64,000 bases of DNA, taken from contig NZ_JAHPYF010000003.1 in assembly GCF_019041915.1 (NCBI RefSeq), positions 124,001 through 188,000 of the forward strand. The letters run 5' to 3'. Made by a program: the position numbers and the translations under genes. Origin of the DNA: Collinsella sp. MSK.8.10 (GTDB lineage Bacteria > Actinomycetota > Coriobacteriia > Coriobacteriales > Coriobacteriaceae). This document shows positions 17,656 through 26,538 of this stretch, piece after piece. The notes beneath the pieces were generated by a model. That model was not told the DNA's origin. It searched no databases and saw nothing but the letters and a program-made list of their open reading frames with translations. The number at the start of each line of letters is the position of its first letter. Position 1 is the first letter of the stretch.

Positions 17656-18171
17656 ATGGAAGACAAGCATCTATATCGAGAGACGCAATGGGATGTATCG
17701 GCCGAGGAAAGCCGTGCGCACCATGGCCTTGTCGCGATTGGTTTTGCGGTGCTTGCCGTGTTGGTGATTGCCTTTTGTATTTGGACGTTCGGCGGTCCTG
17801 GCGGCGCCACCTGGGGGTTTGAAGCCGACGAGGGCCTGCCGATTATGACCATGAAAGTTTCTGGTGGCAACACGGTTGCCGCACCGGGCGACTATTGGTA
17901 TCTGCGCGACGAGTTTGTGCAGCTGCAGTTGAGCGGCGGGTCTATTCCGGGTGAAGAAATCGAACGCGTGACGTTTGATGAGGCACTCAAAACACTCATG
18001 GTGAAGCTCAAAGATCAGGGCGATGCACCCACGACCATGGATATCGCTCTGACGGAGTGGCGTCTGGAACCTCCGTCGGGCGTTACGGTATCCGACGTAG
18101 AGCACGTTAAGGTTACCTACCAAGATGGCTCGACGAGCGAGATTGCAAAGGCCGATGGCTTGGCGGAGTAA
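17656..18171 (+). CDS. Hypothetical single-span membrane protein, 171 residues
   Basis: No family is recognised. The product has a hydrophilic N-terminus of about 24 residues (EDKHLYRETQWDVSAEESRA), one membrane helix at about residues 25-45 (LVAIGFAVLAVLVIAFCIW), and an extracytoplasmic C-terminal region of about 120 residues containing WYLRDEFVQLQLSGG. GGGGAGG precedes ATG 17656. It is divergent from thiC and its TPP riboswitch, so the intergenic DNA probably holds both promoters. Codon use is like the neighbours. Confidence 0.7.
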   Translation: MEDKHLYRETQWDVSAEESRAHHGLVAIGFAVLAVLVIAFCIWTFGGPGGATWGFEADEGLPIMTMKVSGGNTVAAPGDYWYLRDEFVQLQLSGGSIPGEEIERVTFDEALKTLMVKLKDQGDAPTTMDIALTEWRLEPPSGVTVSDVEHVKVTYQDGSTSEIAKADGLAE

Positions 18172-18194
18172 CGGGGTGTTTGGAAACGGCGGGC

Positions 18195-19004
18195 CTATTG
18201 TGCCTGCGCGTTCATGAATACCAGGGTGTTTTTGTCTGAAAGCTCGGGGATGTGCCGATAGCCGATGTTGAATGTGGTAAGTTCGCTTGCATCCTCGAGC
18301 TTGTTTTCTGCCATCCACCGCACCATGGAGCCGCGCGCCTTTTTGCTGGCGGTCGACCGTTGGATGGGCTTCCCGTTGCGGATACCCTCGCCAAAGAGGC
18401 ACGTGACGGCTGTGGCGTTGCCCGCGAGGTGGGGCAGAACGGCTTTGGCATACTCTACGCTGGCGAGGTTGACGATCGTGGTGTTTGAGCCTGCCGGGGC
18501 GGTAGCCCGCGCGAGCTTGTCGCTCCAAAACGCGTAGAGGTCTCGGGCATCGTCAACGGCGAGCTTCGCGCCCATCTCCAGCCGATACGGTTCGACGGCA
18601 TGAAAGGGACGAACGCACCCGTAGAGGCCGGAGAGGATCCACAGATGGTCTTGCAGCCATGCGAGCTGCGCGGAATCCATCACTTCGGGTGCCATGCTCT
18701 GGTATTGAATGCCGTGATAGGACATGACAGCAGGGGAGAGGTGACGGGCGAGTGCGGGATTGTCAAGATCGCCGTTTTTCAGGATGGGCCCGAACTCATG
18801 CAGGGTGTTGAGGCAAGGCCCCAGCAGTTTGTCACTCACGTTCCACAGCGCCTGCAGGCCGCCGCTGCCTTCATTCCGCTCGATATCTAGCAGTGCGCGG
18901 TGGAGGCGAGAAGTCTCGTGCGCAAAAGGTGGAATGCCCAGGACTTCAAAAGCATCTTGGGCCGCGCGCATCTGCTTGGCGGGCGAAATGATGACCTGCA
19001 GCAT
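18195..19004 (-). CDS. yaaA: YaaA-family peroxide stress protein (UPF0246, DUF328)
   Basis: A 269-residue protein of the YaaA family. E. coli YaaA limits intracellular iron and oxidative DNA damage during peroxide stress, and a DNA-binding helix-hairpin-helix fold has been reported. The conserved start LQVIISPAKQM, the central DHLWILSGLYGCVRPFHAVEPYRLEMG and VNLASVEYAKAV are diagnostic. ATG 19004 follows GGAGAG and is the family start; longer readings run into an intergenic palindrome. The gene faces the same way as the M18 peptidase upstream. Confidence 0.9.
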   Translation of the reverse strand: MLQVIISPAKQMRAAQDAFEVLGIPPFAHETSRLHRALLDIERNEGSGGLQALWNVSDKLLGPCLNTLHEFGPILKNGDLDNPALARHLSPAVMSYHGIQYQSMAPEVMDSAQLAWLQDHLWILSGLYGCVRPFHAVEPYRLEMGAKLAVDDARDLYAFWSDKLARATAPAGSNTTIVNLASVEYAKAVLPHLAGNATAVTCLFGEGIRNGKPIQRSTASKKARGSMVRWMAENKLEDASELTTFNIGYRHIPELSDKNTLVFMNAQAQ

Positions 19005-19027
19005 GGACTCTCCTCTGCCAAAAAGGA

Positions 19028-19094
19028 AGTTGCGGTGGAATACGGTCTGTTTTGGCCGTTTATGGGCCAGTTTAGTCCGTATTTCACCGCAACT
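19028..19094. repeat. Dispersed palindrome, AGTTGCGGTGAAATA family, copy 1
   Basis: Arms 19028-19045 and 19077-19094 are 18-base inverted copies with one mismatch. The spacer has a smaller GGCC-based dyad. The unit sits between the M18 peptidase 3' end and yaaA. Two further copies with the same arm sequence are at 39862-39930 and 56861-56927. Confidence 0.85.
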
Positions 19095-19107
19095 GATGAA
19101 GGGTTGG

Positions 19108-20505
19108 TTAGGCTCGCTCGATGAAGGCCTTGTAGCCGCGATAGGCCTCGTAGATGTCGGCCTTGTTGGCGACCTCCCACAGGGCGTGCATGGACAGGAC
19201 GGCAACACCGGAATCGATGACGTTCATGCCGTACTTGGCCATGATGTAGGCGATGGTGCCGCCGCCGCCCGCGTTGACGCGGCCGAGCTCACAGGTCTGG
19301 AAGTCCACGCCGGCCTCGTCCATGATGTCGCGGACGAGGGCCACGTACTCGGCGTCGGCGTCGTTGGAGCCGCCCTTGCCGCGGCTGCCCGTGTACTTGT
19401 TAAAGCACAGGCCGCGACCCATAAAGGCCGCGTTCTTGGTCTCGAACTTGCCGGCATAGCCCGGGTCGAAGCCGGCGGACACGTCAGAGGAGAGCATACG
19501 GCTGCGGGCGAGCGCGCGGCGCAGGGCCAGCGGGCTATCCTCGCCGGCGAGCGTCATGATCTCGGCGACGGTGTTCTCGAAGAAGCGACTTGTCATGCCG
19601 GTGGCACCCACGGAGCCAATCTCCTCCTTGTCGACGATGAGCGTGATGCTCGTGCGCTCGACATTGGCCACATTGATCTGGGCGAGCATGGACGGATAGG
19701 CGCAGACGCGGTCGTCGTGGCCATAGCCCAGAATCATGGAGCGGTCGAGACCCATGTCGCGGGCGGGGCCGGCGGGCACGACCTCGATCTCGGCGGAGAG
19801 GAAGTCCTCCTCCTCGACGTCGTACTGCTCCTTGAGGATGTCCAGGAACATCTGCTTGACGGGCTCCTTGGGGGCGTCCTTGTCGTCCTCATCGAACTTG
19901 ACGGGACGGCCGCCCACGATCACGTCGAGGATCTCGGCGTCGACGGCGTCCTTGGCGGGCTTGGCCATCTGCTCGCTCGAGAGATGGATCAGCAGGTCGG
20001 AGATGGTAAAGACCGGGTCGTCGGCCTTGTCGCCGATATTGATGTCGACGGTGGTGCCGTCCTTTTTGCAGATGACGCCTACGAGCGCGAGCGGGGAAGC
20101 GACCCAGTGGTAGCTCTTGACGCCGCCATAGTAGTGCGTGTCGAGATAAGCCATGTCGCCGGCCTCGAAAGCGGGGTTCTGCTTAAGGTCCAGGCGCGGC
20201 GAGTCCACGTGGGCGCCCAGGATGTTAAAGCCCTGCTCGAGCGGGGCGGTGCCCAGGTTGACGAGCATAAGGTCCTTGCCGTGGTTAGCGGCGTACACCT
20301 TGTCGCCTGCCTTGAGCTCGCGGCCTTCGTCGATTACGGTCTCCAGGTCGACGTATCCCGCCTCCTCGGCCATCTTGATGCCGGCCTTGACGCACAGGCG
20401 CTCGGTCTTGTTCTCACTCAAAAACTGCTTATAGCCGCGGCAAAGCTCCTCGAGCTCCTCGACTTGCTGTGGCGTGTACTTTTTCCATGCACAGGGACGC
20501 TCCAT
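19108..20505 (-). CDS. M18-family aspartyl aminopeptidase
   Basis: A 465-residue dinuclear zinc aminopeptidase that removes N-terminal acidic residues. The metal ligands are in the expected order: GAHVDSPRLDLK (His/Asp, about residue 85), DKEEIGSVGATG (Glu-Glu pair, about 280), DVSAGFDPGY (Asp) and SMHALWEVANK (His, near 440). The N-terminus YTPQQVEELEELCRGYKQFL is typical of the bacterial M18 group. ATG 20505 has AAAGGAGCC upstream. The opposite strand carries a long open frame that is only a shadow of this gene. Confidence 0.92.
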   Translation of the reverse strand: MERPCAWKKYTPQQVEELEELCRGYKQFLSENKTERLCVKAGIKMAEEAGYVDLETVIDEGRELKAGDKVYAANHGKDLMLVNLGTAPLEQGFNILGAHVDSPRLDLKQNPAFEAGDMAYLDTHYYGGVKSYHWVASPLALVGVICKKDGTTVDINIGDKADDPVFTISDLLIHLSSEQMAKPAKDAVDAEILDVIVGGRPVKFDEDDKDAPKEPVKQMFLDILKEQYDVEEEDFLSAEIEVVPAGPARDMGLDRSMILGYGHDDRVCAYPSMLAQINVANVERTSITLIVDKEEIGSVGATGMTSRFFENTVAEIMTLAGEDSPLALRRALARSRMLSSDVSAGFDPGYAGKFETKNAAFMGRGLCFNKYTGSRGKGGSNDADAEYVALVRDIMDEAGVDFQTCELGRVNAGGGGTIAYIMAKYGMNVIDSGVAVLSMHALWEVANKADIYEAYRGYKAFIERA

Positions 20506-20671
20506 GACGCAGGCTCCTTTCGGATCGATCGTGCTGGTTGATGTGTCGTGAGCCATCGTATCACGCGCGGGCTCACGGTGGCGGGGGAGCTTGATGTGCG
20601 GTGGCCGCGGGGCGGGGAGCGTGTAAACTGGAGTGAGCAAACCGTGCCCAGCCCAAAGCGAGGTATTCAAT

Positions 20672-23422
20672 ATGTCTGACAAGCGCCGTACCTTTGCCGT
20701 CATCGACGGCAACTCGCTCATGCATCGCGCCTTCCACGCCGTGCCGCCGACCATGAACGCGCCGGACGGTCGCCCCACCAACGCGATCTTCGGCTTCCTG
20801 AACATGTTTCTTAAGATGATCGACGCTTTTAACCCCGACGGCGTTGTTGTGGCGTTTGACAAGGGCAAACCGCGCGTGCGCATGGAGATGCTGCCGCAGT
20901 ATAAGGCGCAACGCCCGCCCATGGACCCCGATCTGCATGCGCAGTTCCCTATGATTAAGGAGCTGCTCACCGCGCTCAACGTGCCGATTCTGCAGTCCGA
21001 GGGCTGGGAAGGCGACGATATCCTGGGAACCATGGCGCGCCTGGGTGAAGAGGCCGGCTGCGACATGCTACTGGTGACCGGCGACCGCGACATGTATCAA
21101 CTCGTGACCGAGCACGTCAACGTGGTCTCGACCCGCAAGGGCCTGTCCGACGTGGCGATCATGACGCCCGAGAGCGTGGACGACCTGTATCACGGCATTA
21201 CGCCGGCGCTCGTGCCCGATTTTTACGGTCTAAAGGGCGATACGTCGGACAACATTCCCGGCGTACCGGGCATCGGCCCCAAAAAGGCGAGCGCGCTCAT
21301 CGCACAGTACGGTAGCCTGGACGAGGTCATCGCACATGCCGACGAGGTCAAGGGCAAGATGGGCGAAAACCTGCGCGCGCACATCGACGATGCCCTGCTG
21401 AGCCGCAAGGTCGCGACCATCCGCACCGATGCGCCCGTTGAGCTCGATTTTGAGGCGACGTCCTTCCCGGCGTTTTCTGCCGACGAGGTGTCTGCGGCAC
21501 TGGGTACGCTTGGTATCACCGCCATGCAGAACCGTTTCTTGGCGCTGATTGGCGGCGAGGGCGGGGCTGCTGCTGCCTCCAGTGTGTTTGAGATACCTGC
21601 GATGGTCCGCGCAGCCGCCGGCGATGCTGACGCGCTTGGTGCCGTTGCGGCTGAGGTCTCCCGCGCGATTGATGCCGGCGAGTGGGTCGCCGCCGTGGTG
21701 GACGACGACAAGGAAGAGGGCGCGCTCTTTGGACTGACGCGCACGCTGTGGTTGGCGACGTCCAAGGGCCTGTTCGCGCTCGAGGAGGGCGACGGCTGTG
21801 CGGCGGCTGGGGTTGAGGGCTTCAACTTCGCCCACGGCATGATTGCCGGCGTGCTTGCGCGCCTGTTTGTGGAGGGCCGCGTGGCGAGCCCGGATATGAA
21901 AGCGCTGCTGCATGAGCTTTCGCCCATCGATTCTTCCGAGCCCGAGCTTATGGATCCGCTGGCAGTCGATTCCACGCGCATCTTCGACACCGTGGTTGCC
22001 GCCTACCTGCTGGATTCCGACCGCTCCGAGTTTGACGAGGCGTATCTGGCCGATACCTATCTGCAGATGGCGCTGCCTGCGGCGCGCGGCGCAGAGGGTA
22101 CTGGTGAGGACGCTTCGGCGCCTGCCGCCCGTACTGCGGCTCTGACGCTGGCGCTCGTGGCGCCGTTGCGCGAGTGCATGGTCCGTGAGAATGCCGCCAA
22201 CGTGTTCGATGGCATCGAGATGCCGCTCGTTCCGGTACTTGCTAAGATGGAGCGCGCGGGCATGCTCGTGGACCCCGACCGTCTGCACAGTCTGTCCGAG
22301 GGTCTGGCGACCCAGATTACCGAGGTTGAGCGCAGTATTCGCGACCTGGCGGGTGACGAGACCTTTAATATTGGCAGTCCCATGCAGCTGTCGCATGTGC
22401 TCTTTGATGTGATGGGGCTTCCGACCAAGGGCCTCAAGAAGACTAAGCGCGGCTATTATTCGACCAACGCCAAGGTACTGAGCGACCTTGCCCGTGACCA
22501 CGAAATCGTGCGTCTGATCTTGGACTGGCGTGAGAAGTCCAAGATCAAGTCTACCTATCTAGACACGCTGGGCCCGCTGCGCCGTGGTGACGGTCGCGTA
22601 CACACTACGTACAACCAGACCATCACGGCAACGGGGCGTCTGTCCTCGAGCGACCCAAACCTGCAGAACATCCCGACGCGCTCGGAGCTGGGTCGTACCG
22701 TCAAGACGGCGTTTTCGGCAGGCGAGGGAAGCGTCTTTTTGGCGGTGGACTACTCGCAGATCGAGCTGCGTCTGCTGGCGCATCTCTCGGGTGACGAGCA
22801 CTTGGTGCGCGCCTTTAACGAGGGCGAGGACTTCCATGCCGAGACGGCGGCGCGCGTGTTTGGTGTGCCGGTGTCCGAGGTAACGCCCGACCTGCGCAGT
22901 CGCGCCAAGGCCGTGAACTTTGGCATCGTGTATGGCCAGCAGGCCTATGGCCTGTCGCAGTCGCTGCATATCTCGATGGCCGAGGCGCGCGTCATGATCG
23001 ATCGCTACTACGAGGCCTACCCGGGCGTGCGCACGTTCCTCGACAACGTGGTAGCACGTGCCAAGCAGACGGGCTACGCCGAGACCATGTACGGCCGCCG
23101 TCGTCATATTCCGGAGCTCAAGGCCAAAAACCCGCAACTCCGCGGCTTTGGCGAGCGTACGGCTATGAACCACCCCATGCAGGGAACCGCCGCCGACATC
23201 ATCAAGATCGCCATGGCCCGCGTAAGCCGCCGCCTGGAAGAGGAAGGCTTTGCCGCCCACATGATCCTGCAAGTGCACGACGAACTGGACTTTGAGTGCC
23301 CCATCGACGAAGTCGAGCGCCTAACCACCATGGTCCGCGACGTCATGGAACACGTAGTAGACCTCCGTGTCCCCCTAATCGCCGAAGCCAGCACCGGCAT
23401 AACCTGGGCCGACGCCAAATAG
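20672..23422 (+). CDS. polA: DNA polymerase I
   Basis: Repair and Okazaki-fragment-processing polymerase, 916 residues. The N-terminal 5'-nuclease spans about 1-300 (AVIDGNSLMHRAFHA, DDILGTMARLGEEAG and GLKGDTSDNIPGVPGIGPKKA with helix-hairpin-helix). The middle domain (about 300-520) lacks a recognisable DxE exonuclease motif, so 3'-5' proofreading is probably absent. The polymerase domain has motif A DYSQIELRLLAHLSGDE, the O-helix RSRAKAVNFGIVYGQQAYGL and motif C LQVHDELDFE. ATG 20672 fits the family start. The last 60 codons use more A-ending and C-ending codons than the rest, a local shift with no obvious cause. Confidence 0.97.
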   Translation: MSDKRRTFAVIDGNSLMHRAFHAVPPTMNAPDGRPTNAIFGFLNMFLKMIDAFNPDGVVVAFDKGKPRVRMEMLPQYKAQRPPMDPDLHAQFPMIKELLTALNVPILQSEGWEGDDILGTMARLGEEAGCDMLLVTGDRDMYQLVTEHVNVVSTRKGLSDVAIMTPESVDDLYHGITPALVPDFYGLKGDTSDNIPGVPGIGPKKASALIAQYGSLDEVIAHADEVKGKMGENLRAHIDDALLSRKVATIRTDAPVELDFEATSFPAFSADEVSAALGTLGITAMQNRFLALIGGEGGAAAASSVFEIPAMVRAAAGDADALGAVAAEVSRAIDAGEWVAAVVDDDKEEGALFGLTRTLWLATSKGLFALEEGDGCAAAGVEGFNFAHGMIAGVLARLFVEGRVASPDMKALLHELSPIDSSEPELMDPLAVDSTRIFDTVVAAYLLDSDRSEFDEAYLADTYLQMALPAARGAEGTGEDASAPAARTAALTLALVAPLRECMVRENAANVFDGIEMPLVPVLAKMERAGMLVDPDRLHSLSEGLATQITEVERSIRDLAGDETFNIGSPMQLSHVLFDVMGLPTKGLKKTKRGYYSTNAKVLSDLARDHEIVRLILDWREKSKIKSTYLDTLGPLRRGDGRVHTTYNQTITATGRLSSSDPNLQNIPTRSELGRTVKTAFSAGEGSVFLAVDYSQIELRLLAHLSGDEHLVRAFNEGEDFHAETAARVFGVPVSEVTPDLRSRAKAVNFGIVYGQQAYGLSQSLHISMAEARVMIDRYYEAYPGVRTFLDNVVARAKQTGYAETMYGRRRHIPELKAKNPQLRGFGERTAMNHPMQGTAADIIKIAMARVSRRLEEEGFAAHMILQVHDELDFECPIDEVERLTTMVRDVMEHVVDLRVPLIAEASTGITWADAK

Positions 23423-23456
23423 GGAAGTGCCCACAACCCTAAAGTAACCAAACCAG

Positions 23457-23492
23457 AAGGGGGCTCCTTGCCAACAAGGAGCCCCCTTCATT
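23457..23492 (+). terminator. Terminator-like hairpin after polA
   Basis: Perfect 14-base-pair stem (GAAGGGGGCTCCTT / AAGGAGCCCCCTTC) with a six-base loop, 34 bases after the polA stop. The trailing tract is ATTCC, weak for intrinsic termination. Confidence 0.75.
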
Positions 23493-23555
23493 CCAAAAAA
23501 CCAGCCAAGTATCTAGGCGCCAAGACGCCACCCAGACGGCGAGCAAGTCACCCAA

Positions 23556-23685
23556 GGACCTGGCCGGGCGAGGCGGGTAAGTTTTTCGTAGATTCCGCAC
23601 GAGCCGGAAAGCACTTAATGTGCTTTCCGAGCGAGCCCAGGACCTGACCGAGCGAAAAACTTACCCGCCTCGCCCGGCCAGGTCC
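23556..23685. repeat. Nested large palindrome with perfect 33-bp arms
   Basis: Arms 23556-23588 and 23653-23685 are perfect inverted copies. The 64-base interior holds a second perfect hairpin at 23605-23629 (CGGAAAGCAC / GTGCTTTCCG). The element fills the gap between the convergent polA and HAD genes and starts 63 bases after the polA terminator. Confidence 0.85.
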
Positions 23686-23696
23686 GACGAGCCACG

Positions 23697-24524
23697 TTAA
23701 CGAGCCGCCAAGATGGCGTCGATGAGCGTCAGTACGCCCCCGTCGTTGTTGCTCGGAATGCGCCACTTGGCGTGTGCATTCATGTGCTCCTCGGCATTGT
23801 CCACGATAAAGCTATGTCCGACGCGCTCCAGCATGGGGATATCGTTGTAAGTATCGCCCACGGCGGCGGCGTCGGCGATATCGATGTCCAGGTGCTCGCA
23901 CAGGTGCGCGACGCCGGCGCCCTTGTCGACGCCCAAGTTCATGAAGTCGATCCACTCGCGCCCGGCGTTGGTGACGTAGAGCTTGTCCGAGAACTCGGGG
24001 CTATAGGTCTCGCGGAATGCGGGCTCGGCATCGTAGGCGGGGAAGAAGATCGAGATCTTGTTGGACTCGATATCAATGCCCTCAAAGCTATCGACGTAGT
24101 TGATTGTGTTGTAGTAGACGCTGATCTCGTCGTGGTATTGATGGTCGCGGGCAAGCACGTAGAACTCGTCGAAGCAGCACAGGACGGGGACAGCGCGAGG
24201 ATCCTCCGAGGCGCGGCTCAAGACCTGCTGGTACAGCTCCACGTCGATAATGCTCTTATAGATATAGCTGCCGCGATAGATCACGCACGCTCCGTTGTCG
24301 GGACAAAAAGCAAGGCGGTTTTTGATGCCCTCGAACATCTCCTCGAGCTTGGGGGCGGGACGTCCGCTGGCGGGGCAGAATACGATGCCGGCGTCGGCGA
24401 GCTTGTCCAGGCGCTCATCAAGACCCTGGGGCAGCACACGCTCGTCGGTCAGCAGCGTCTTGTCCATATCGACGGCGAGAATCTTAATGTTGCCGATGTT
24501 GGCGTCCGATTCGTAAGTTTGCAT
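23697..24524 (-). CDS. Cof-type HAD-superfamily phosphatase
   Basis: A 275-residue cytoplasmic hydrolase of the HAD IIB (Cof) group, which dephosphorylates sugar phosphates, cofactors or nucleotides. Motif I is ILAVDMDKTLLTD with the DxD pair, motif II lies in FCPASGRPAPKL, and motifs III/IV are DKGAGVAHLCEHLDID and AAAVGDTYNDIPML. The cap domain occupies about residues 90-190. ATG 24524 has GAAAGGCTCG upstream. It faces polA, and the large palindrome separates their 3' ends. The substrate is not predictable. Confidence 0.87.
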   Translation of the reverse strand: MQTYESDANIGNIKILAVDMDKTLLTDERVLPQGLDERLDKLADAGIVFCPASGRPAPKLEEMFEGIKNRLAFCPDNGACVIYRGSYIYKSIIDVELYQQVLSRASEDPRAVPVLCCFDEFYVLARDHQYHDEISVYYNTINYVDSFEGIDIESNKISIFFPAYDAEPAFRETYSPEFSDKLYVTNAGREWIDFMNLGVDKGAGVAHLCEHLDIDIADAAAVGDTYNDIPMLERVGHSFIVDNAEEHMNAHAKWRIPSNNDGGVLTLIDAILAAR

Positions 24525-24798
24525 AAAAGCGAGCCTTTCGTTTCGAGATTGTTTCAGACGTTATAACCATCAATTCGTAGTCGGGCGTATTTTCGCAGGA
24601 ACGGAGCGTATTTGCACCACGCTTCACAAAGTAATGAAAAAACTTTTCAGAAATTTGAATTTGTCGCTTGTGCTGCGAGCACTTTAGCGTAATATAGCGA
24701 CCATCGAAAACGGAGACGGAAAAACAACCGCTTACCGAGGAAAAGGTACCGTTTACGATATTAGAATTGCGCCCGGCGATAGGTGAAAGGAGAGGCAG

Positions 24799-24873
24799 AT
24801 GCAGTTCGTAACGATCATCACCACTGCAGACAATGCCATCCGACGCCAGCGCGCAATTTCCCGACGACGATAA
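24799..24873 (+). CDS. Candidate arginine-rich leader peptide of argG (24 residues)
   Basis: A 24-codon reading frame begins at ATG 24799 behind a strong AAAGGAGAGG site. It encodes six arginines, and its last three sense codons are consecutive CGA CGA CGA before TAA, with three more (CGA, CGC, CGC) in the preceding nine codons. The peptide reads MQFVTIITTADNAI followed by RRQRAISRRR. It lies 205 bases upstream of argG. An Arg-codon run upstream of an arginine biosynthesis gene is the hallmark of ribosome-mediated attenuation. Expression is inferred, not shown. Confidence 0.7.
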   Translation: MQFVTIITTADNAIRRQRAISRRR

Positions 24874-24985
24874 CAATCGTCTCTGTCCGCATGGGGCGAA
24901 TTGCCTCAACAGAGTCATTTTGAGGTCGTTGGGTTTTAGCACGACATTGCTGCATGTTTCTAGGGCATGTATGTGCTGATTTTTG
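24861..24985 (+). promoter_or_regulatory. Candidate arginine attenuator upstream of argG
   Basis: Segments that could form alternative RNA structures follow the leader peptide. CCGACGAC in the terminal Arg codons (24861-24868) can pair over eight bases with GTCGTTGG (24925-24932). The first five bases of the latter can instead pair with ACGAC (24941-24945). That ACGAC overlaps the 5' arm of a hairpin (AGCAC 24938-24942 with GTGCT 24973-24977, inner ACAT/ATGT and GCATG/CATGT pairs) followed by GATTTTTG, a terminator-like structure. The order fits anti-antiterminator, antiterminator and terminator. It was assessed by eye only. Confidence 0.5.
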
Positions 24986-25078
24986 CTATTTAACCTGATA
25001 TTGCACGGTATATGACCTTGAAATGACTTGCAACTGACCGATGTTCTAACTAGCTACCAAGGGCGAAAGGAAACAGCC

Positions 25079-26305
25079 ATGAGCAAGGAAAAAGTCGTTC
25101 TCGCATATTCCGGTGGTCTTGATACATCCGTATGTGTCAAGTGGCTCCAGGACGAGAAGAATCTCGATGTCGTTTGTGTCTGCGGCAACGTGGGCCAGGA
25201 AGAGACCGGACTGGATGCCAAGAAGCAGAAGGCGCTCGACCTGGGCGTTCTCGATTGCCAGGTGCTCGACCTGCGCGACGAGTTCTCCGATGAGTTCCTG
25301 ACCAAAGCCATCGCAGCAAACTCCATGTACGAGAACAAGTATCCGCTGCTCTCCGCCCTGTCTCGCCCGCTGCTTGCCAAGAAGCTTGTTGAGGTCGCCC
25401 ACGAGTTTGGCGCGACCTACGTCGCCCACGGCTGCACCGGCAAGGGTAACGACCAGGTCCGTTTTGAGGCCGCCGTCAAGGCCCTCGACCCCGAGCTCAA
25501 GGTTATCGCCCCGGTTCGCGAGTGGGACCTGAAGTGCCGTCCCGACGAGGTCGCCTATGCCCACGCCCACAACGTGCCGGTCCCCGAGGGTGCCAACGAC
25601 AACCCCTACTCTATCGACGACAACCTGTGGGGTCGTGCCATTGAGTGCGGTCACCTGGAGGATCCCTGGAACGAGCCGCTCGACGACGCTTGGGTTATGA
25701 CCAAGAACCCCGAGGACACGCCGGATACCCCGACCTACACCGAGATTGAGTTTGAGGCCGGCAAGCCCGTCGGCGTCGACGGCAAGAAGATGAAACTCTC
25801 CGAGATCGTCATCGCCCTCAACAAGATCTCCGGCGACAATGGCTTTGGCCGTCTCGATCTGGTCGAGGATCGCCTGGTGGGCCTTAAGAGCCGCGAGTGC
25901 TACGAGGTTCCCGGCGCCCTGACGCTCATCACCGCCCACAAGGCGCTCGAGGACATCTGCGTCGAGGGCGACCTGCTCAAGACCAAGATCAAGCTCGAGC
26001 AGGATTGGGCCACCGCCGTGTACAACGGCCAGTGGTACAGCCCGCTCAAAAACGCGCTCGATGCCTTTATGGCCGATACCCAGAAGTTCGTGACCGGCAC
26101 CGTCCGTCTGAAGTTCTTTAAGGGCAACTGCCATGTCGTCGGCCGCAAGAGCCCCTTCAGCCTCTACGACTACGGTCTGGCTACCTACGACCGCGACACC
26201 ACGTTTGACGAGAAGGCCAGCGCCGGCTTTATCGAGATCGATACGCTGTCGCTCAAGACGTGGGCAAAGGTCCAGGGCCCCAGCTCTGCTGCCGCCCAGG
26301 CCTAG
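25079..26305 (+). CDS. argG: Argininosuccinate synthase
   Basis: Joins citrulline and aspartate with ATP to make argininosuccinate, the penultimate step of arginine synthesis; 408 residues. The N-type ATP pyrophosphatase loop is VVLAYSGGLDTSVCVKWL. AHGCTGKGNDQVRFE binds citrulline and aspartate, and DNLWGRAIECGHLEDPWNEP is typical of the family. ATG 25079 has GAAAGGAAA upstream. The 550-base upstream region holds the Arg-rich leader peptide and attenuator-like structures. argH follows after 520 bases, with a terminator and a small reading frame between them. Confidence 0.97.
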   Translation: MSKEKVVLAYSGGLDTSVCVKWLQDEKNLDVVCVCGNVGQEETGLDAKKQKALDLGVLDCQVLDLRDEFSDEFLTKAIAANSMYENKYPLLSALSRPLLAKKLVEVAHEFGATYVAHGCTGKGNDQVRFEAAVKALDPELKVIAPVREWDLKCRPDEVAYAHAHNVPVPEGANDNPYSIDDNLWGRAIECGHLEDPWNEPLDDAWVMTKNPEDTPDTPTYTEIEFEAGKPVGVDGKKMKLSEIVIALNKISGDNGFGRLDLVEDRLVGLKSRECYEVPGALTLITAHKALEDICVEGDLLKTKIKLEQDWATAVYNGQWYSPLKNALDAFMADTQKFVTGTVRLKFFKGNCHVVGRKSPFSLYDYGLATYDRDTTFDEKASAGFIEIDTLSLKTWAKVQGPSSAAAQA

Positions 26306-26458
26306 CGCCTCCTTCCCTTGGTATCCGCGCGGCCCATCCGCGTGATACATAACGGGCGCACGGGGTCCCTACCTTTCGTTATGCTTGCTGACACTTCTTA
26401 ACATCGGTGGCCCCTACGTTCCGCCCGCATATATGATGCCGCGTCTGCGGCTGAGTCC

Positions 26459-26488
26459 GAGCCCCGCCGGGGTTGTCCGGCGGGGCTC
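26459..26488 (+). terminator. Hairpin terminator between argG and argH
   Basis: Perfect 12-base-pair GC-rich stem (GAGCCCCGCCGG / CCGGCGGGGCTC) with a six-base loop, followed by CTTCTATCAATTT. It lies 150 bases after argG. The T-tract is interrupted. Confidence 0.7.
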
Positions 26489-26538
26489 CTTCTATCAATT
26501 TGGCGGCTCTGCGCCTATATATATGAGGAGTATCCATT

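Noticed and set aside
18760..20541. A 593-codon open frame on the plus strand
   Set aside because: It is antisense to the M18 aminopeptidase, has no ribosome site or family match, and reflects the GC-biased third codon position of the real gene.
24484..24942. A 152-codon minus-strand frame upstream of the HAD gene
   Set aside because: It overlaps the argG leader region antisense and has no good ribosome site; the Arg-rich plus-strand leader is a better explanation.
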